Notes: generated from the letters alone by a model not told the origin. A stretch of 64,000 nucleotides of DNA from Streptomyces sp. NBRC 110035 (GCF_000829695.1 NZ_BBNN01000021.1:1-64000); one strand, 5' to 3'; shown: positions 37,910 to 48,451, counted from the first letter of the stretch. Numbers and translations are program-made.

Positions 37910-38911
37910 ATGTCTCTGCTCACTGTCGACGAACTGACCGTCACCTTCGGCGGCCGCGGCCGCAAGGAGTCCCGGGCGGTCGACGGCGTCTCCTTCGCGG
38001 TCGACCAGGGCCAGGTCGTGGGCCTGGTCGGCGAGTCCGGCTGCGGAAAGTCCGTCACCTCCCTGGCTCTGATGGGCCTGTTGCCCCACAAGGGCGTCAC
38101 GGTCGGCGGCCGCGCCGAATTCGACGGCACGGACCTGTTCACCATGAGCCCGTCCGCCCGTCGCGACCTGCGCGGCAGCAGGATGGCGATGATCTTCCAG
38201 GACCCGTTGTCCTCGCTCAACCCGGTCGTGCCGATCGGCGTGCAGGTCACCGAGATCCTGGAGCGCCACCGCGGGATGAAGGGGGAGGCCGCCCGCAAGG
38301 AGGCCGCCCACCTGCTGGACCGGGTCGGCATCCCCGACCCGGTCCGGCGGCTCAAGGAGTACCCGCACCAGCTCTCCGGCGGCATGCGGCAGCGCGCGCT
38401 GATCGCCATGGCGGTGGCCTGTGCCCCGAGCCTGCTCATCGCCGACGAGCCGACCACGGCCCTCGACGTGACGATCCAGGCCCAGATCCTGGAACTGCTC
38501 AAGGAACTCGTGGACCAGGAGGGCACCGCCCTGCTGATGATCACCCACGACCTCGGTGTGGTCGCCGGCCTCTGCGACGAGGTCAACGTGCTCTACGCGG
38601 GCAAGGCCGTGGAGTCCGCCGGGCGCCGCGAGCTGTTCGCCCACCCCACCCACCCCTACACGCACGGACTGCTGGGCTCCATCCCGCGCCTGGACGCCCC
38701 CCGGGGCGAGTCCCTCAAGCCCATCCGCGGCTCCATCAACGACCGCGTCGCCTGGGCCGACGGCTGTGCCTTCGCGCCGCGCTGCGACCGGTACGAGATG
38801 GGCTGCCTGACCGGCACCCCGCAGCTCGCCGAGGAGCGTGCCGCCGATCACCGGGTGCGGTGCGTCAACCCCGTACCCGACGACGCGAAGGCCGAGGAGG
38901 CCCCCGCATGA
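37910..38911 (+). CDS. peptide ABC transporter ATP-binding protein (DppD/OppD type)
   Basis: A 333-residue ATPase. Walker [10 protein letters not shown]-loop around [10 protein letters not shown], signature LSGGMRQR, Walker [13 protein letters not shown] and the switch His (MITHDLG) are all intact. The C-terminal oligopeptide-transporter region has Cys-rich [14 protein letters not shown], which in DppD/OppD homologues binds an Fe-S cluster. ATG start at 37910, six bases after the permease stop; its TGA overlaps the ATG of the next ATPase (ATGA at 38908-38911). Confidence 0.92.
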   Translation: MSLLTVDELTVTFGGRGRKESRAVDGVSFAVDQGQVVGLVGESGCGKSVTSLALMGLLPHKGVTVGGRAEFDGTDLFTMSPSARRDLRGSRMAMIFQDPLSSLNPVVPIGVQVTEILERHRGMKGEAARKEAAHLLDRVGIPDPVRRLKEYPHQLSGGMRQRALIAMAVACAPSLLIADEPTTALDVTIQAQILELLKELVDQEGTALLMITHDLGVVAGLCDEVNVLYAGKAVESAGRRELFAHPTHPYTHGLLGSIPRLDAPRGESLKPIRGSINDRVAWADGCAFAPRCDRYEMGCLTGTPQLAEERAADHRVRCVNPVPDDAKAEEAPA

Positions 38912-40161
38912 GCCTGCTCGAACTGGACGGCGTCAAGGTCCACTTCCCCATCAAGAAGGGCGTCCTGTTCGACCGTACGGTCGGACACGTCTACGCCGTG
39001 GACGGGGTGTCCCTGAAGGTCGAGGCCGGCGAGACCTACGGCCTGGTCGGCGAGTCCGGCTGCGGCAAGACCACCCTCGGGCGGTCGGTGCTGCGGCTGG
39101 TGGACATCACCGAGGGGTCGGTCGTCCTCGACGGCACCGACCTGGCGAAGCTGCCCGGCGAGGAGATGCGCCGCTTCCGGCGCCGGCTCCAGATGGTCTT
39201 CCAGGACCCGCTGGGTTCGCTCAACCCCCGGCAGAACATCGAGTCGATCCTGTCCGAGGGCATGGTCGCCCACGGCATCGGCAAGAACCAGGAGGAGCGC
39301 CGCGAGAAGATCAAGGCGATCCTGGAGCGGGTCGGCCTGCCCTCCAACGCGCTGGCCCGCTACCCGCACGAGTTCTCCGGCGGCCAGCGCCAGCGCATCG
39401 GCATCGCCCGCGCGCTGGTCCTCGAGCCGGATGTGATCATCTGTGACGAGCCGGTCTCCGCGCTCGACGTGTCGATCCAGGCCCAGGTCGTCAACCTGCT
39501 GGAGGAACTCCAGGAGGAACTCGGCCTGACCTACCTGGTGATCGCCCACGACCTCGCGGTCGTCCGGCACATCTCCGACGTGATCGGCGTGATGTACCTG
39601 GGCTCGCTGGTCGAGGAGGCACCGAGCGACACCCTCTACGCCGAGCCCAAGCACCCGTACACCAAGGCCCTGATGTCGGCCGTGCCGGTGCCGGACCCGG
39701 AGGTGGAGGACCGCCGCGAGCGCATCCTGCTCACCGGTGACCTGCCCTCCCCGGCCAACCCGCCCACCGGCTGCCGCTTCCACACCCGCTGCCCCTGGGC
39801 CCAGGCGGAGCGGTGCGCGACCGAGCGGCCGGAACTGCAGGACGTCGGCGGCGGTCACCGGGTGGCCTGCCACTACACCGCCGAGATCGCGTCGGGAGAG
39901 CTGACGCGGACCCGGCCGACGGGCATCGAGGCCGTCACGGAAACCGAGGACGTGCCGGCGGAGCGGGCCGAGGGCGAGGCGGAGGTTCCCGCCGCGCTCC
40001 TGCCGGCCGACTCGACGACCAAGCCGGACGCCGCGGTGGTCAAGGAGAAGGCGCCCGCAGCGGTCGAGGTCCCGGGCGACCCGACGGCCGATGCCGACGC
40101 GAAGGGCCATGACGTGGCGCGGCCGGACGTGTCCGCCAGGGGTTCGGCCGGGACCGACTGA
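38908..40161 (+). CDS. peptide ABC transporter ATP-binding protein (DppF/OppF type) with C-terminal extension
   Basis: A 417-residue ATPase starting at ATG 38908, overlapping the previous stop by four bases. Walker A GESGCGKT, signature FSGGQRQR, Walker [13 protein letters not shown] and switch AHDLAV are present. The Cys motif [15 protein letters not shown] occurs in the oligopeptide C-terminal domain, which ends near residue 335 (VACHYTAEI). The remaining ~80 residues are an Ala/Glu/Pro/Val-rich disordered extension not found in E. coli OppF. Last gene of the operon; a strong terminator follows directly. Confidence 0.92.
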   Translation: MSLLELDGVKVHFPIKKGVLFDRTVGHVYAVDGVSLKVEAGETYGLVGESGCGKTTLGRSVLRLVDITEGSVVLDGTDLAKLPGEEMRRFRRRLQMVFQDPLGSLNPRQNIESILSEGMVAHGIGKNQEERREKIKAILERVGLPSNALARYPHEFSGGQRQRIGIARALVLEPDVIICDEPVSALDVSIQAQVVNLLEELQEELGLTYLVIAHDLAVVRHISDVIGVMYLGSLVEEAPSDTLYAEPKHPYTKALMSAVPVPDPEVEDRRERILLTGDLPSPANPPTGCRFHTRCPWAQAERCATERPELQDVGGGHRVACHYTAEIASGELTRTRPTGIEAVTETEDVPAERAEGEAEVPAALLPADSTTKPDAAVVKEKAPAAVEVPGDPTADADAKGHDVARPDVSARGSAGTD

Positions 40162-40181
40162 CGGACCGCCGTACTCCCGGA

Positions 40182-40226
40182 TTCCCGGAGCGCCGGACGG
40201 AGCAAGACCTCCCGGCGCTCCGGGAA
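40182..40226 (+). terminator. rho-independent-like terminator of the transporter operon
   Basis: Perfect 15-bp stem TTCCCGGAGCGCCGG / CCGGCGCTCCGGGAA (40182-40196 and 40212-40226), loop 15 bases, starting about 20 bases after the operon's last stop codon. There is no T-tract, as is common in Streptomyces. Confidence 0.8.
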
Positions 40227-40350
40227 CCCTCCGGGCCGCCGCCCGGTGTCCGCCCGGACCGGTTCGCACCGTCGCGGACAGCCCGGCGGCCGTCGGACGA
40301 CTGGACGGCAGATCTGATCCCACCGGTCCACGGACAGCACGTTCGTCTCA

Positions 40351-40385
40351 CCCCTCGCCTTGCTTTGCAAGGCGAGGGGTTCTTG
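40351..40385 (+). terminator. second hairpin terminator abutting the TRIC gene promoter
   Basis: Perfect 13-bp stem CCCCTCGCCTTGC / GCAAGGCGAGGGG (40351-40363 and 40367-40379) with a TTT loop, followed by TTCTTG. It resembles a textbook intrinsic terminator. Being only 19-25 bases from the next start codon, it isolates that gene from upstream read-through. Confidence 0.8.
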
Positions 40386-40403
40386 CCGGGTAAGAATGTA
40401 GGG

Positions 40404-41063
40404 GTGCTTCAGCAACTCTTCAGCCCGTCCCTCCTGCACACGCTCGACCTGATCGGCATCTTCGTCTTCGCGATCTCGGGTGCCCTGCTGGCCGTGCGCA
40501 AGAACCTCGACGTCTTCGGCATCGCCGTACTCGCGGAGGTCACCGCGCTCGGCGGCGGTCTCTTCCGCGACGTGGTCATCGGCGCGGTGCCGCCCGCCGC
40601 CTTCACGGACCTGGGGTACTTCGTCACCCCGCTGTTCGCCGTGGTGCTGGTCTTCTTCCTCCACCCGCACGTGGAGCGCATCCAGAACGCCGTCAACTTC
40701 TTCGACGCCGCCGGGCTCGGCCTGTTCTGCGTCGTCGGCACCACCAAGGCGTACGACTACGGGCTCGGCCTGACCGCCTCCGCCTGCATGGGCCTCGCCA
40801 CCGCGGTGGGCGGCGGCGTGCTGCGGGACGTGCTCGCCAACGAGGTGCCCTCGCTGCTGCGCTGGGACCGCGACCTGTACGCGGTACCGGCGATCGTCGG
40901 CGCCACCATGGTCGCGCTGTGCATCCGGTTCGACGCGCTGAACGCGTTCACCAGCACCGTGGCGGTGATCACGGCGTTCGTGCTGCGGCTGCTGGCGCTG
41001 CGGTACCACTGGCGGGCGCCCCGCGCCTGGCAGCGCCGCACGACGGTTCGCGAGGAGGAGTAG
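40404..41063 (+). CDS. trimeric intracellular cation (TRIC) channel family membrane protein
   Basis: A 219-residue integral membrane protein (UPF0126/YicG family). GTG at 40404 gives VLQQLFSPSLLHTLDLIGIF. Two homologous halves each carry a glycine-rich motif: ALGGGLFRDVVIGAVPP and AVGGGVLRDVLANEVPS, the signature of the family, with seven predicted membrane helices. TRIC proteins are monovalent cation channels; the bacterial role is uncertain. No Shine-Dalgarno at normal distance is visible, while TAAGAAT lies about 10 bases before the start, so the transcript may be leaderless. In-frame codons further upstream run into the terminator hairpin and are rejected. Confidence 0.85.
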   Translation: MLQQLFSPSLLHTLDLIGIFVFAISGALLAVRKNLDVFGIAVLAEVTALGGGLFRDVVIGAVPPAAFTDLGYFVTPLFAVVLVFFLHPHVERIQNAVNFFDAAGLGLFCVVGTTKAYDYGLGLTASACMGLATAVGGGVLRDVLANEVPSLLRWDRDLYAVPAIVGATMVALCIRFDALNAFTSTVAVITAFVLRLLALRYHWRAPRAWQRRTTVREEE

Positions 41064-41132
41064 ACGAGGGGAGCGGTGGAGGGACAAGGGGAAAAGCTAC
41101 CGCTCAGTAGGTCGCTCTTGTACTGTTCATCC

Positions 41133-41993
41133 ATGCCAGAAGCAGCCTCCGCCGCGGCCGTTCGGGCCACCATCGGCGACAGTGAGTTCGATCGCGACAC
41201 CGCGGTCGTCCCCCGCGAACCGGGCGTCTACGACGCCGATCTCTCCGCCGGCTGGACGATCATCAGCGCCGTCAACGGCGGCTATCTGCTGGCCGTCCTG
41301 GGCCGCGCCCTCGCCCACGCCCTGCCGCATCCGGACCCGTTCACCCTCACCGCGCACTACCTGACCGCCTCCCAGCCGGGCCCGGCGGTCGTCCGTACCC
41401 AGACCGTCCGCACCGGACGCACCCTCTCGACCGGGCAGGCGTCCCTCTTCCAGACGGACGACCGGGGCCGTGAGGTCGAGCGCATCCGCCTCCTGGCCTC
41501 CTACGGCGACCTGGACGCCCTGCCCGACGACGTCCGTACGTCGGCCGAGCCGCCCGTGATACCGCCCATGGACCAGTGCTTCGGTGCCGAGGACGGCCCG
41601 GCCCCCGTCGACGGCAGCTCCGCCATCATGGACCGTCTGCTGCTCAAACTGGACCCGTCGACCCTCGGCTGGGCTCTCGGAAAGCCCTCCGGCAAGGGGG
41701 AGACGCGTGCCTGGTTCGGGCTCGCCGACGGCCGGGACCACGACCCGCTCTCCCTGCTGCTCGCGGTGGACGCGCTGCCTCCCACCGCCTTCGACCTCGG
41801 GCTCAAGGGCTGGGTCCCCACGGTCGAGCTGACGGTGCACGTCCGCTCCCGCCCGGCGCCCGGCCCGCTGCGGGTGTCGATCACCACCCGCAACCTCGCC
41901 GGCGGCTTCCTCGAGGAGGACGCCGAGGTCTGGGACAGCACCGGCCGTCTGGCGGCCCAGTCCCGTCAGCTCGCCCGGGTACGCCTGGGCTGA
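41133..41993 (+). CDS. acyl-CoA thioesterase family protein (double hot-dog)
   Basis: A 286-residue cytosolic protein. The ATG at 41133 is chosen; TACTGT at 41121-41126 would make a leaderless transcript. The N-terminal half has the thioesterase-like block NGGYLLAVLGRALAHALP and DPFTLTAHYLTASQPGPAVV; the C-terminal half has LAVDALPPTAFDLGLKGWVPTVELTVHVRSRPAPG and DSTGRLAAQSRQLARV. This is the TesB-like two-hot-dog architecture (YbgC/TesB-related thioesterases). It likely hydrolyses an acyl-CoA; the substrate is unknown. It stands alone between the TRIC gene and a pseudogene. Confidence 0.8.
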   Translation: MPEAASAAAVRATIGDSEFDRDTAVVPREPGVYDADLSAGWTIISAVNGGYLLAVLGRALAHALPHPDPFTLTAHYLTASQPGPAVVRTQTVRTGRTLSTGQASLFQTDDRGREVERIRLLASYGDLDALPDDVRTSAEPPVIPPMDQCFGAEDGPAPVDGSSAIMDRLLLKLDPSTLGWALGKPSGKGETRAWFGLADGRDHDPLSLLLAVDALPPTAFDLGLKGWVPTVELTVHVRSRPAPGPLRVSITTRNLAGGFLEEDAEVWDSTGRLAAQSRQLARVRLG

Positions 41994-42060
41994 GCTGCCC
42001 GACCCCCCACACCCCACCTCCGGGGTCGCCCACCGGACCGCTGTCCAGGGCGCCGACGGC

Positions 42061-42331
42061 ATGGCGGTCGCGTCCTTCGTCCTGGGGGTGCTGGGCCTGC
42101 TCGTCCTCGACGTCGTTCCCGGGGCGGGGCCCGCCATCGTGCCGGCGGGCCTCGCCCCGGCGGCGGGGCACGACCCGGCGCGCACGCGCCTGCCTGGGCC
42201 TCGGCCTGGGCATCGCCGACCCGCTGGTCCTGCCTGCGTCGACGCAGACGGACGACACGATCTCCCGGAGCTTCTGGGCGGGCGCGGTACTCGGCCGACC
42301 GCGCCCCAGGGCCACCGGACACGGCCCGTAG
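42061..42331 (+). pseudogene. DUF4190 membrane-protein remnant, frameshifted
   Basis: From 42061 the first frame reads [19 protein letters not shown], the start of a DUF4190 domain (normally G-M/L-A-x-A-S-x-V-L-G). Near 42180-42190 the homology moves to another frame, which reads [17 protein letters not shown] and stops at 42329-42331; that fits the second half of the same small domain. One frameshift therefore inactivated it. The rest of the 350-base gap between the thioesterase and desulfurase genes holds no other gene that I can see. Confidence 0.5.
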
Positions 42332-42344
42332 AATCGGCCCCACC

Positions 42345-43514
42345 ATGGCTTACCTCGACCACGCCGCGACCACCCCGATGCTTCCCGAGGCGGTCGAGAC
42401 ACTCACCGCGCACCTCGGCGTCACCGGTAACGCCTCCTCTCTCCACGCGGCCGGCCGGCGTGCCCGCCGGAGTGTCGAGGAGGCCCGTGAAGCCCTTGCC
42501 GACGCCCTCGGCGCACGCCCCAGCGAGGTGGTCTTCACCTCGGGCGGCACCGAGGCCGACAACCTCGCCGTGAAGGGGCTGTACTGGGCCCGCCGCGACG
42601 CCGAGCCGGCCCGCACCCGGGTCCTCGCCAGCCCCGTCGAGCACCATGCCGTCCTGGACGCCGTCCACTGGCTCGGCGAGCACGAGGGCGCCACCGTCGA
42701 GTACCTGCCGGTCGACTCGCACGGCAGGGTCCACCCGGACGCCCTGCGCGAGGCGATCGCCAGGAACCCCGACGACGTGGCCCTGGCCACCGTGATGTGG
42801 GCCAACAACGAGATCGGGACGGTTCTGCCGGTCCGTGAACTGGCCGAGGCCGCCGCCGAGTCCGGTGTCCCGCTGCACTCCGACGCCGTCCAGGCCTTCG
42901 GCCAGGTGCCGGTGGACTTCGCCTCGTCGGGGCTCGCCGCGATGACCGTCTCGGGCCACAAGATCGGCGGCCCGTACGGCATCGGAGCGCTGGTCCTGGG
43001 CCGCGAGTACACCCCCGTACCCGTGCTGCACGGCGGCGGTCAGGAGCGGCACGTGCGCTCCGGCACGCTCGACGTGCCCGCGGTCGCCTCCTTCGCCGTC
43101 GCCGGCCGGCTCGCCGCCCAGCGGCGGGAGTGGTTCGCCCGGGAGATCGGCGCGCTCCGCGACGCACTGGTCGCCGCGGTCCGTGAGGCCGTCCCGGACG
43201 CCGTCCTCGGCGGCGACCCCGCGCCCGGGGGACGGCTTCCGGCCAACGCCCACTTCGCGTTCCCCGGCTGCGAGGGCGACTCCCTGCTGCTCCTGCTCGA
43301 CGCCCAGGGCATCGAGTGCTCCACCGGTTCCGCCTGCACCGCCGGTGTCGCCCAGCCCAGCCACGTCCTCCTGGCCACCGGCACCGATCCGGACCTGGCC
43401 CGCGGCACCCTCCGCTTCTCCCTCGGCCACACCTCCACCCGCGCCGACGTCGAGGCCCTGGCGAAGGCCATCGGCCCGGCGGTGGAACGTGCCCGCCGGG
43501 CAGGCCTGACCTGA
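42345..43514 (+). CDS. cysteine desulfurase (IscS/NifS family)
   Basis: A 389-residue PLP enzyme that takes sulfur from L-cysteine as a protein persulfide and releases alanine. It starts [10 protein letters not shown]; the PLP lysine is K206 in [10 protein letters not shown] and the persulfide Cys is C331 in STGSACTAG. Other IscS motifs: [18 protein letters not shown] and ANNEIGT. Two genes downstream lies mnmA, whose 2-thiouridine product needs such a sulfur donor, so this is most likely the dedicated desulfurase for tRNA thiolation. It may also serve Fe-S or other sulfur pathways, since Streptomyces have SufS elsewhere. Confidence 0.92.
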   Translation: MAYLDHAATTPMLPEAVETLTAHLGVTGNASSLHAAGRRARRSVEEAREALADALGARPSEVVFTSGGTEADNLAVKGLYWARRDAEPARTRVLASPVEHHAVLDAVHWLGEHEGATVEYLPVDSHGRVHPDALREAIARNPDDVALATVMWANNEIGTVLPVRELAEAAAESGVPLHSDAVQAFGQVPVDFASSGLAAMTVSGHKIGGPYGIGALVLGREYTPVPVLHGGGQERHVRSGTLDVPAVASFAVAGRLAAQRREWFAREIGALRDALVAAVREAVPDAVLGGDPAPGGRLPANAHFAFPGCEGDSLLLLLDAQGIECSTGSACTAGVAQPSHVLLATGTDPDLARGTLRFSLGHTSTRADVEALAKAIGPAVERARRAGLT

Positions 43515-43524
43515 ACGCCGGCTC

Positions 43525-44205
43525 TCAGGCCCGTGCCGTGAGCGCCCGGCGGACCAGTTTCATGTAGCGCTCCCAGTCCCAGTGCGGGCCCGGGTCGGTG
43601 TGGTCGGTGCCCGGTACCTCGATGTGGCCGATGATGTGCTCCCGGTCGACCGGGATGTCGTAGCGGGCGCAGATCCGGGCCGTGAGCCGGGCCGAGGCCT
43701 CGTACATCTCGTCCGTGAGGTCCTGCGGCCGGTCCACGAACCCCTCGTGCTCGATGCCGACACTGCGCTCGTTGTAGTCGCGGTTTCCCGCGTGGTAGGC
43801 CACGTCCAGCTCGCGGATCATCTGCGTGACGCGTCCGTCCTGGCCGACGATGTAGTGCGTCGCCGCCTGGTGCCCGGGGTCCTGGAAGGCCCGCACCGCG
43901 CTGTCGAAACTGCCCTGGGTGACATGCACGATCACCATGTCTATGCCGAAGTCGTCGGGCCGGTCCGCGCGCCGCCAGTTGGCGTCCGAGGCCGCCACCC
44001 AGCGCGCGCCCGCGAAGTCGACGACACCGTCCTCACGGGGCTTCTCGACCCCGGGCACCCTCCACCACAGGCGGCCCAGTTCGTCCCGTGCCAGCACGGC
44101 CGTACCCGCGGCGGCGGTCACACCGCCGACGATCAGGGCCCGCCGGCCGATGCGACGGTCCCCGTCCCTGGTGACCCGGTCCCTGGAAGCTCTTCTCTCC
44201 CCCAT
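43525..44205 (-). CDS. Tat-exported N-acetylmuramoyl-L-alanine amidase (Amidase_2)
   Basis: A 226-residue zinc amidase. The N-terminus has a twin-arginine-like signal ([23 protein letters not shown]), so it is probably exported folded or membrane-anchored. The catalytic domain starts with VIVHVTQG (first zinc His) and has [29 protein letters not shown] and [12 protein letters not shown] (last zinc His), the standard Amidase_2/PGRP fold motifs. It cleaves the bond between N-acetylmuramic acid and the stem peptide. It is convergent with the desulfurase gene (10-base gap) and divergent from mnmA, though the two starts are only 59 bases apart. Confidence 0.9.
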   Translation of the reverse strand: MGERRASRDRVTRDGDRRIGRRALIVGGVTAAAGTAVLARDELGRLWWRVPGVEKPREDGVVDFAGARWVAASDANWRRADRPDDFGIDMVIVHVTQGSFDSAVRAFQDPGHQAATHYIVGQDGRVTQMIRELDVAYHAGNRDYNERSVGIEHEGFVDRPQDLTDEMYEASARLTARICARYDIPVDREHIIGHIEVPGTDHTDPGPHWDWERYMKLVRRALTARA

Positions 44206-44264
44206 GCGGTCTACAACGGATACCCGGTGGTTCCGGTTCCCGTGCCCCGTACCCTGGAGACGTT

Positions 44265-45395
44265 ATGACTGAGACTCCGCAGCCCTCCCGTCCCCTTCGT
44301 GTCCTGGCCGCCATGTCCGGCGGCGTCGACTCCGCCGTGGCCGCGGCCCGTGCCGCCGAAGCGGGACACGACGTGACCGGCGTCCACCTCGCGCTCTCCG
44401 CGAACCCGCAGTCCTTCCGCACGGGCGCGCGGGGCTGCTGCACCGTCGAGGACTCGCGCGACGCCCGCCGCGCCGCCGACGTCATCGGCATCCCGTTCTA
44501 CGTGTGGGACCTCGCCGACCGCTTCCGCGAGGACGTGGTGGAGAACTTCGTCGCCGAGTACGAGGCCGGCCGCACCCCCAACCCGTGCCTGCGCTGCAAC
44601 GAGAAGATCAAGTTCGCCGCGCTGCTGGACAAGGCCCTCGCCCTCGGCTTCGACGCCGTGGCCACCGGCCACTACGCGCGCGTGGTGACCCTGCCCGACG
44701 GCACGCGCGAGCTGCACCGCGCCTCCGACATGGCCAAGGACCAGTCGTACGTCCTCGGGGTGCTGGACGACCGGCAGCTCGCCCACGCGATGTTCCCGCT
44801 GGGCGACACGGTGACCACCAAGGACGAGATCCGCGCGGAGGCCGGGCGCAGGGGGCTGGCGGTGGCCAGGAAGCCCGACTCGCACGACATCTGCTTCATC
44901 GCCGACGGCGACACCCAGGGCTTCCTCGCGAACCGGCTGGGCCGGGCCGAGGGCGACATCGTCGACGAGTCCGGCACCAGGATCGGCACGCACGAGGGCG
45001 CCCACGGCTTCACCATCGGCCAGCGCAAGGGCCTGCGGATCGGCACCCCCGCCCCCGACGGCAAGCCCCGCTACGTCCTGGACATCTCCCCGGTGACCAA
45101 CACGGTCACCGTCGGCCCCGCGGACTCCCTCGACGTCGGCGCGCTCACCGCGGTCGAGCCCCGCTGGTGCGGCACCGCCCCGGCCGGCCCCGGCACCTAC
45201 ACCGCCCAGCTCCGCGCCCACGGCGGCGAGACCGAGGTGACGGCGGAGCTGGTCGGTGACACGCTGCACGCGTCGTTCGCGGAGCCCGTGCGCGGGGTGG
45301 CTCCCGGGCAGGCGATCGTGCTGTACGACGGCACCCGGGTGGTCGGCTCCGCCACCATCGCCACCACGGTTCGCCGGGAAGCCGCCACCGCCTGA
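44265..45395 (+). CDS. mnmA: tRNA-specific 2-thiouridylase
   Basis: A 376-residue ATP-dependent enzyme that thiolates U34 of the tRNAs for Lys, Glu and Gln. The PP-loop is [11 protein letters not shown] (S18-S23), and the catalytic cysteines are C108 in NPCLRC and C210 in DICFIADGD. The conserved GHYARV, KDQSYVL and [15 protein letters not shown] motifs are present. Length matches the family. Sulfur is supplied by a cysteine desulfurase, and one is encoded 750 bases upstream on the same strand. Confidence 0.95.
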   Translation: MTETPQPSRPLRVLAAMSGGVDSAVAAARAAEAGHDVTGVHLALSANPQSFRTGARGCCTVEDSRDARRAADVIGIPFYVWDLADRFREDVVENFVAEYEAGRTPNPCLRCNEKIKFAALLDKALALGFDAVATGHYARVVTLPDGTRELHRASDMAKDQSYVLGVLDDRQLAHAMFPLGDTVTTKDEIRAEAGRRGLAVARKPDSHDICFIADGDTQGFLANRLGRAEGDIVDESGTRIGTHEGAHGFTIGQRKGLRIGTPAPDGKPRYVLDISPVTNTVTVGPADSLDVGALTAVEPRWCGTAPAGPGTYTAQLRAHGGETEVTAELVGDTLHASFAEPVRGVAPGQAIVLYDGTRVVGSATIATTVRREAATA

Positions 45396-45514
45396 TCATC
45401 GAGGGCTCGCAGGAGCCGGCACGGTCCGACCACCCGGCACAGGCTGGCCGTCGCGGAAGGTCCGCGCGGGGTGAGCCGGCGGCGGGACCTCCCCGCCCCT
45501 CCGGGAGGTGGACG

Positions 45515-46492
45515 GTGCTTCTGCGCTTTCGAGTGGCGAATCACCGCTCGATCCGGGACGAGGCCGAGCTGACACTTGTCGCCGCGGGCGGTGCTGACAG
45601 TTCCGACAGCGTCGCGCGGGACAGCGGGATCGCTCAGGACGGTGGCCGGAAGCTGATGGACCTGCGCAGCGGGCTCCTCGACGGGTTCACCTCCGCCGTC
45701 GGCGGCGCCGGGGTCCTCGACGAGTTCACGACCGCCGGCGTCATCGCCGCCTGGTGGACGGAGAACCGCTACGACATGAAGGCCCTCGCGGCGGGCGGCT
45801 TCGAGCGGGTCCTGGAAGGCTTCCTCGACTCCGTCGAGGAAGTACGGCGCGGTGATCTCCCTCTGTCCCGGGCCAACGGGGTCAAGGCACTCGTGGGTGT
45901 CGCCTGCACGGTGAATCCGGTCCGTCCGAGACGGCTTCTGCCGGACTTGCTCTTCCGGTTGGTTGCTGATCCTGCCCTGCTGGACCCCGGATTCTTGGGA
46001 ACTGTGCTGCCCTCAGCTGCTGTGCGGCGGCAGGTGGAGGCGGCCATGCGCGGGACCAGCGGCCAGTACAAAGTGTCGCAGGCCGACGTCCGAGCCCTGA
46101 ACGCGCGGTACCGGGTTCGCGCCGGAGGCCTTCTCATGACGCGTGCCAACACTGAGGAACTCGTCGGACTTGCCTGCGTGGTTCGGGAGCACACCGAACG
46201 TCTGATGTCGAGCGACAAGACGTTGCGACTCGTGCCCGACACGGGCGTGGCCGAAGCGGAGTTCATCGAAGTCGTGCTGCTCAGCCCCTCGGTACGCAGT
46301 CAGGTGCGGTCGCGAGCCACCGGTACGAGTGCCGGCATGAAGAATATGGGCCAGAGCGCGGTGCGGCAGCTGATGGTCCCGGACGTTCCGAAGGACATGC
46401 AGCGGAAGGGGGTCGCTGCGGTTTCTGCCAGCCGGAAGCCCCGTCGTCGTACTCGTAGATGCTGGCGAGACGGCGCAGGCGTTCTTCGCTGA
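45515..46492 (+). pseudogene. mosaic ORF of AAA-ATPase, HsdM and HsdS fragments
   Basis: The frame is open for 325 codons from a GTG with GGAGGT upstream, yet it is stitched from unrelated pieces. Residues 1-24 (LLRFRVANHRSIRDEAEL) are the start of an AAA15-type ATPase. Residues ~40-110 (GLLDGFTSA, LDEFTTAGVIAAWW, LAAGGFERVLEGFLDSVEE) match the C-terminal region of type I methyltransferase HsdM. Residues ~145-190 (LLDPGFLGTVL, RRQVEAAMRGTSGQYKVSQADVRAL) match the end of one HsdS target-recognition half. Residues ~200-300 (LLMTRANTEELVGLACVV, SDKTLRLVPD, GTSAGMKNMGQSAVRQLMVPDVP) match another HsdS half. No piece is functional alone. It may still be translated because no stop intervenes. Confidence 0.6.
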
Positions 46493-46647
46493 TGCCGAAG
46501 CGGCCGGCCTCGACGTTCGAGATGACCGTGCGGTCCGTGCCGAGCAGTCCGGCGGCTGCCGGTGGACATACCTGCCGCCTCGCGGAGCCGTCGCGGCTCG
46601 GTGCCGAACCTGCGTCGAAGGATGGTCGGGGTCTGCCGAGGTGACAC
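46432..46647 (-). pseudogene. XRE-family regulator fragment (N-terminal HTH, frameshifted)
   Basis: From GTG at 46647 the first frame reads PRQTPTILRRRFGTEPRRLREAAGM. Near 46560-46570 the reading frame shifts, after which AGLLGTDRTVISNVEAGRF and GISEERLRRLASIYEYDD continue the same domain. It is closely similar to the first 70 residues of the intact regulator at 49249-50097 and then ends abruptly. It is convergent with, and overlaps, the mosaic HsdS-derived ORF. Confidence 0.7.
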
Positions 46648-47217
46648 GAAGCCTCTCCTTGTTCTCGCGCACAGTGTGCCGAGTCGATAACTCGCGGTCT
46701 GCTGGTAGGACTTCGTCAGATGGCCCCGACCTGCGGCAACGCGACGCGTCGGCCAGTGGGACGGTCGTCCGGACGAGCTGGTTCTCCCAGGTCACGGCGT
46801 TGCGTCGCGAACCGTCGAAGCCCCGCGCCGCCCGCCGGGCCCGCAGACTCTGCTGCTCAATTCGACGGATGGTCACGCACCGCATCCGAGAGGGGCAGGC
46901 CGAGGCCGGACCGCCTTCTCGTGAGGTCCGTTCCATGAGTCCCGTCGACGGGCCGGCGCCACTCTCCGTAATTGCGCACCAGAGTCCCCGCAGCTGGCAA
47001 AGTCCTACCAGGTCCGAGTCGTGATCGACGCCCATGGGATGGGCCGCGAGAGCAGTACGCCCGAGGTCGTGCGCGGACGTGTGGTGACTTCACGGGACGC
47101 AGCCGTCATCCAAACGGTGCCGCTCCTGCGCTGCACCTCCCACACCCGAGTCGGACTACCGACGTCTGTCCTGGCTGGGCCGTGACGGCCCTCGCCCTTG
47201 CTCCTCGGAGGTCCCCC
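46648..47217. other. 570-bp stretch without a recognisable gene
   Basis: Short frames exist on both strands but none shows a motif or codon usage I trust. Base composition and frame usage are irregular compared with the backbone, fitting degraded accessory DNA between the XRE fragment and the NTF2-like gene. Confidence 0.5.
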
Positions 47218-47250
47218 TGTTATATTTGTTATTGTTCAATCACTAACAAA
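47218..47250 (+). promoter_or_regulatory. AT-rich palindromic operator/promoter of the NTF2-like gene
   Basis: Perfect inverted repeat TTTGTTA / TAACAAA (47225-47231 and 47244-47250) with a 12-base spacer, overlapping a TATATT hexamer (47221-47226) and directly preceding the AAAGGAG ribosome site. Local A/T content is far above the surroundings. This is the shape of a TetR-family operator, and a TetR gene lies one gene downstream. Confidence 0.5.
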
Positions 47251-47259
47251 GGAGTATTC

Positions 47260-47727
47260 ATGAGCGCCAACCCGACCCGCGAGCTCACCCCCGCACAGCA
47301 CGCCCTGGCAGAGCACCTTCGGCTGGTGTCGTCCGGCCGGATCGACGAGTGGATCGAGCTGTACGCCGCGGACGGCACGGTCGAGTTCCCCTTCGCCCCC
47401 GCCGGTGTGCCCACCCAGGTGCAGGGACGCGAGGCGCTGATCGCCCACATGCGCGGCTTCCCGCAGACCTTCGACGTGAAGTTCGTCGACGTGAAGTTCA
47501 TCGAAACGGCCAACCCCCGGACCGCGGTCGCCGAATACCGCTCGGAGGGAATCGCCCTCAGCACCGGCAAGCCGTACGAGCAGACAGTCATCACGGTGAT
47601 CCGCCTCGACGAGGCGGGCCTGGTCGAGCAGTTCGTCGACTACTGGAATCCTCTCGTGGTCATCGAGGCCATGACCCCCGACGAGGCGGCCAGCGGCCAG
47701 GACGTGTCGTGGCCCTCGGAGCGTTGA
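47260..47727 (+). CDS. NTF2-like / SnoaL-like family protein (PhzA/B-type)
   Basis: A 155-residue protein with ATG at 47260 and AAAGGAG seven bases upstream; longer upstream frames are rejected. It has the cone-shaped NTF2-like fold signature: an N-terminal helix, WIELYAADGTVEFPFAP, VQGREALIAHMRGFP, then strands KFVDVKFIETA, AVAEYRSEGIAL, QTVITVIRLDEAGLVEQFVDYWNPL. Relatives include SnoaL-like and PhzA/B-like proteins. Several act on small polar or aromatic metabolites, but no catalytic set is diagnostic here. A TetR gene follows 85 bases later on the same strand, so the pair looks like a regulated single-enzyme cassette within accessory DNA. Confidence 0.75.
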   Translation: MSANPTRELTPAQHALAEHLRLVSSGRIDEWIELYAADGTVEFPFAPAGVPTQVQGREALIAHMRGFPQTFDVKFVDVKFIETANPRTAVAEYRSEGIALSTGKPYEQTVITVIRLDEAGLVEQFVDYWNPLVVIEAMTPDEAASGQDVSWPSER

Positions 47728-47812
47728 TCCTGGTTCAGCGGGGTGGGACGGGTCACCCACCCGTCTTGCCCCGTCGCACCCTGTCCCACTCCGCAGTGAG
47801 AGACTGGGCGAC

Positions 47813-48451
<639 letters not shown>

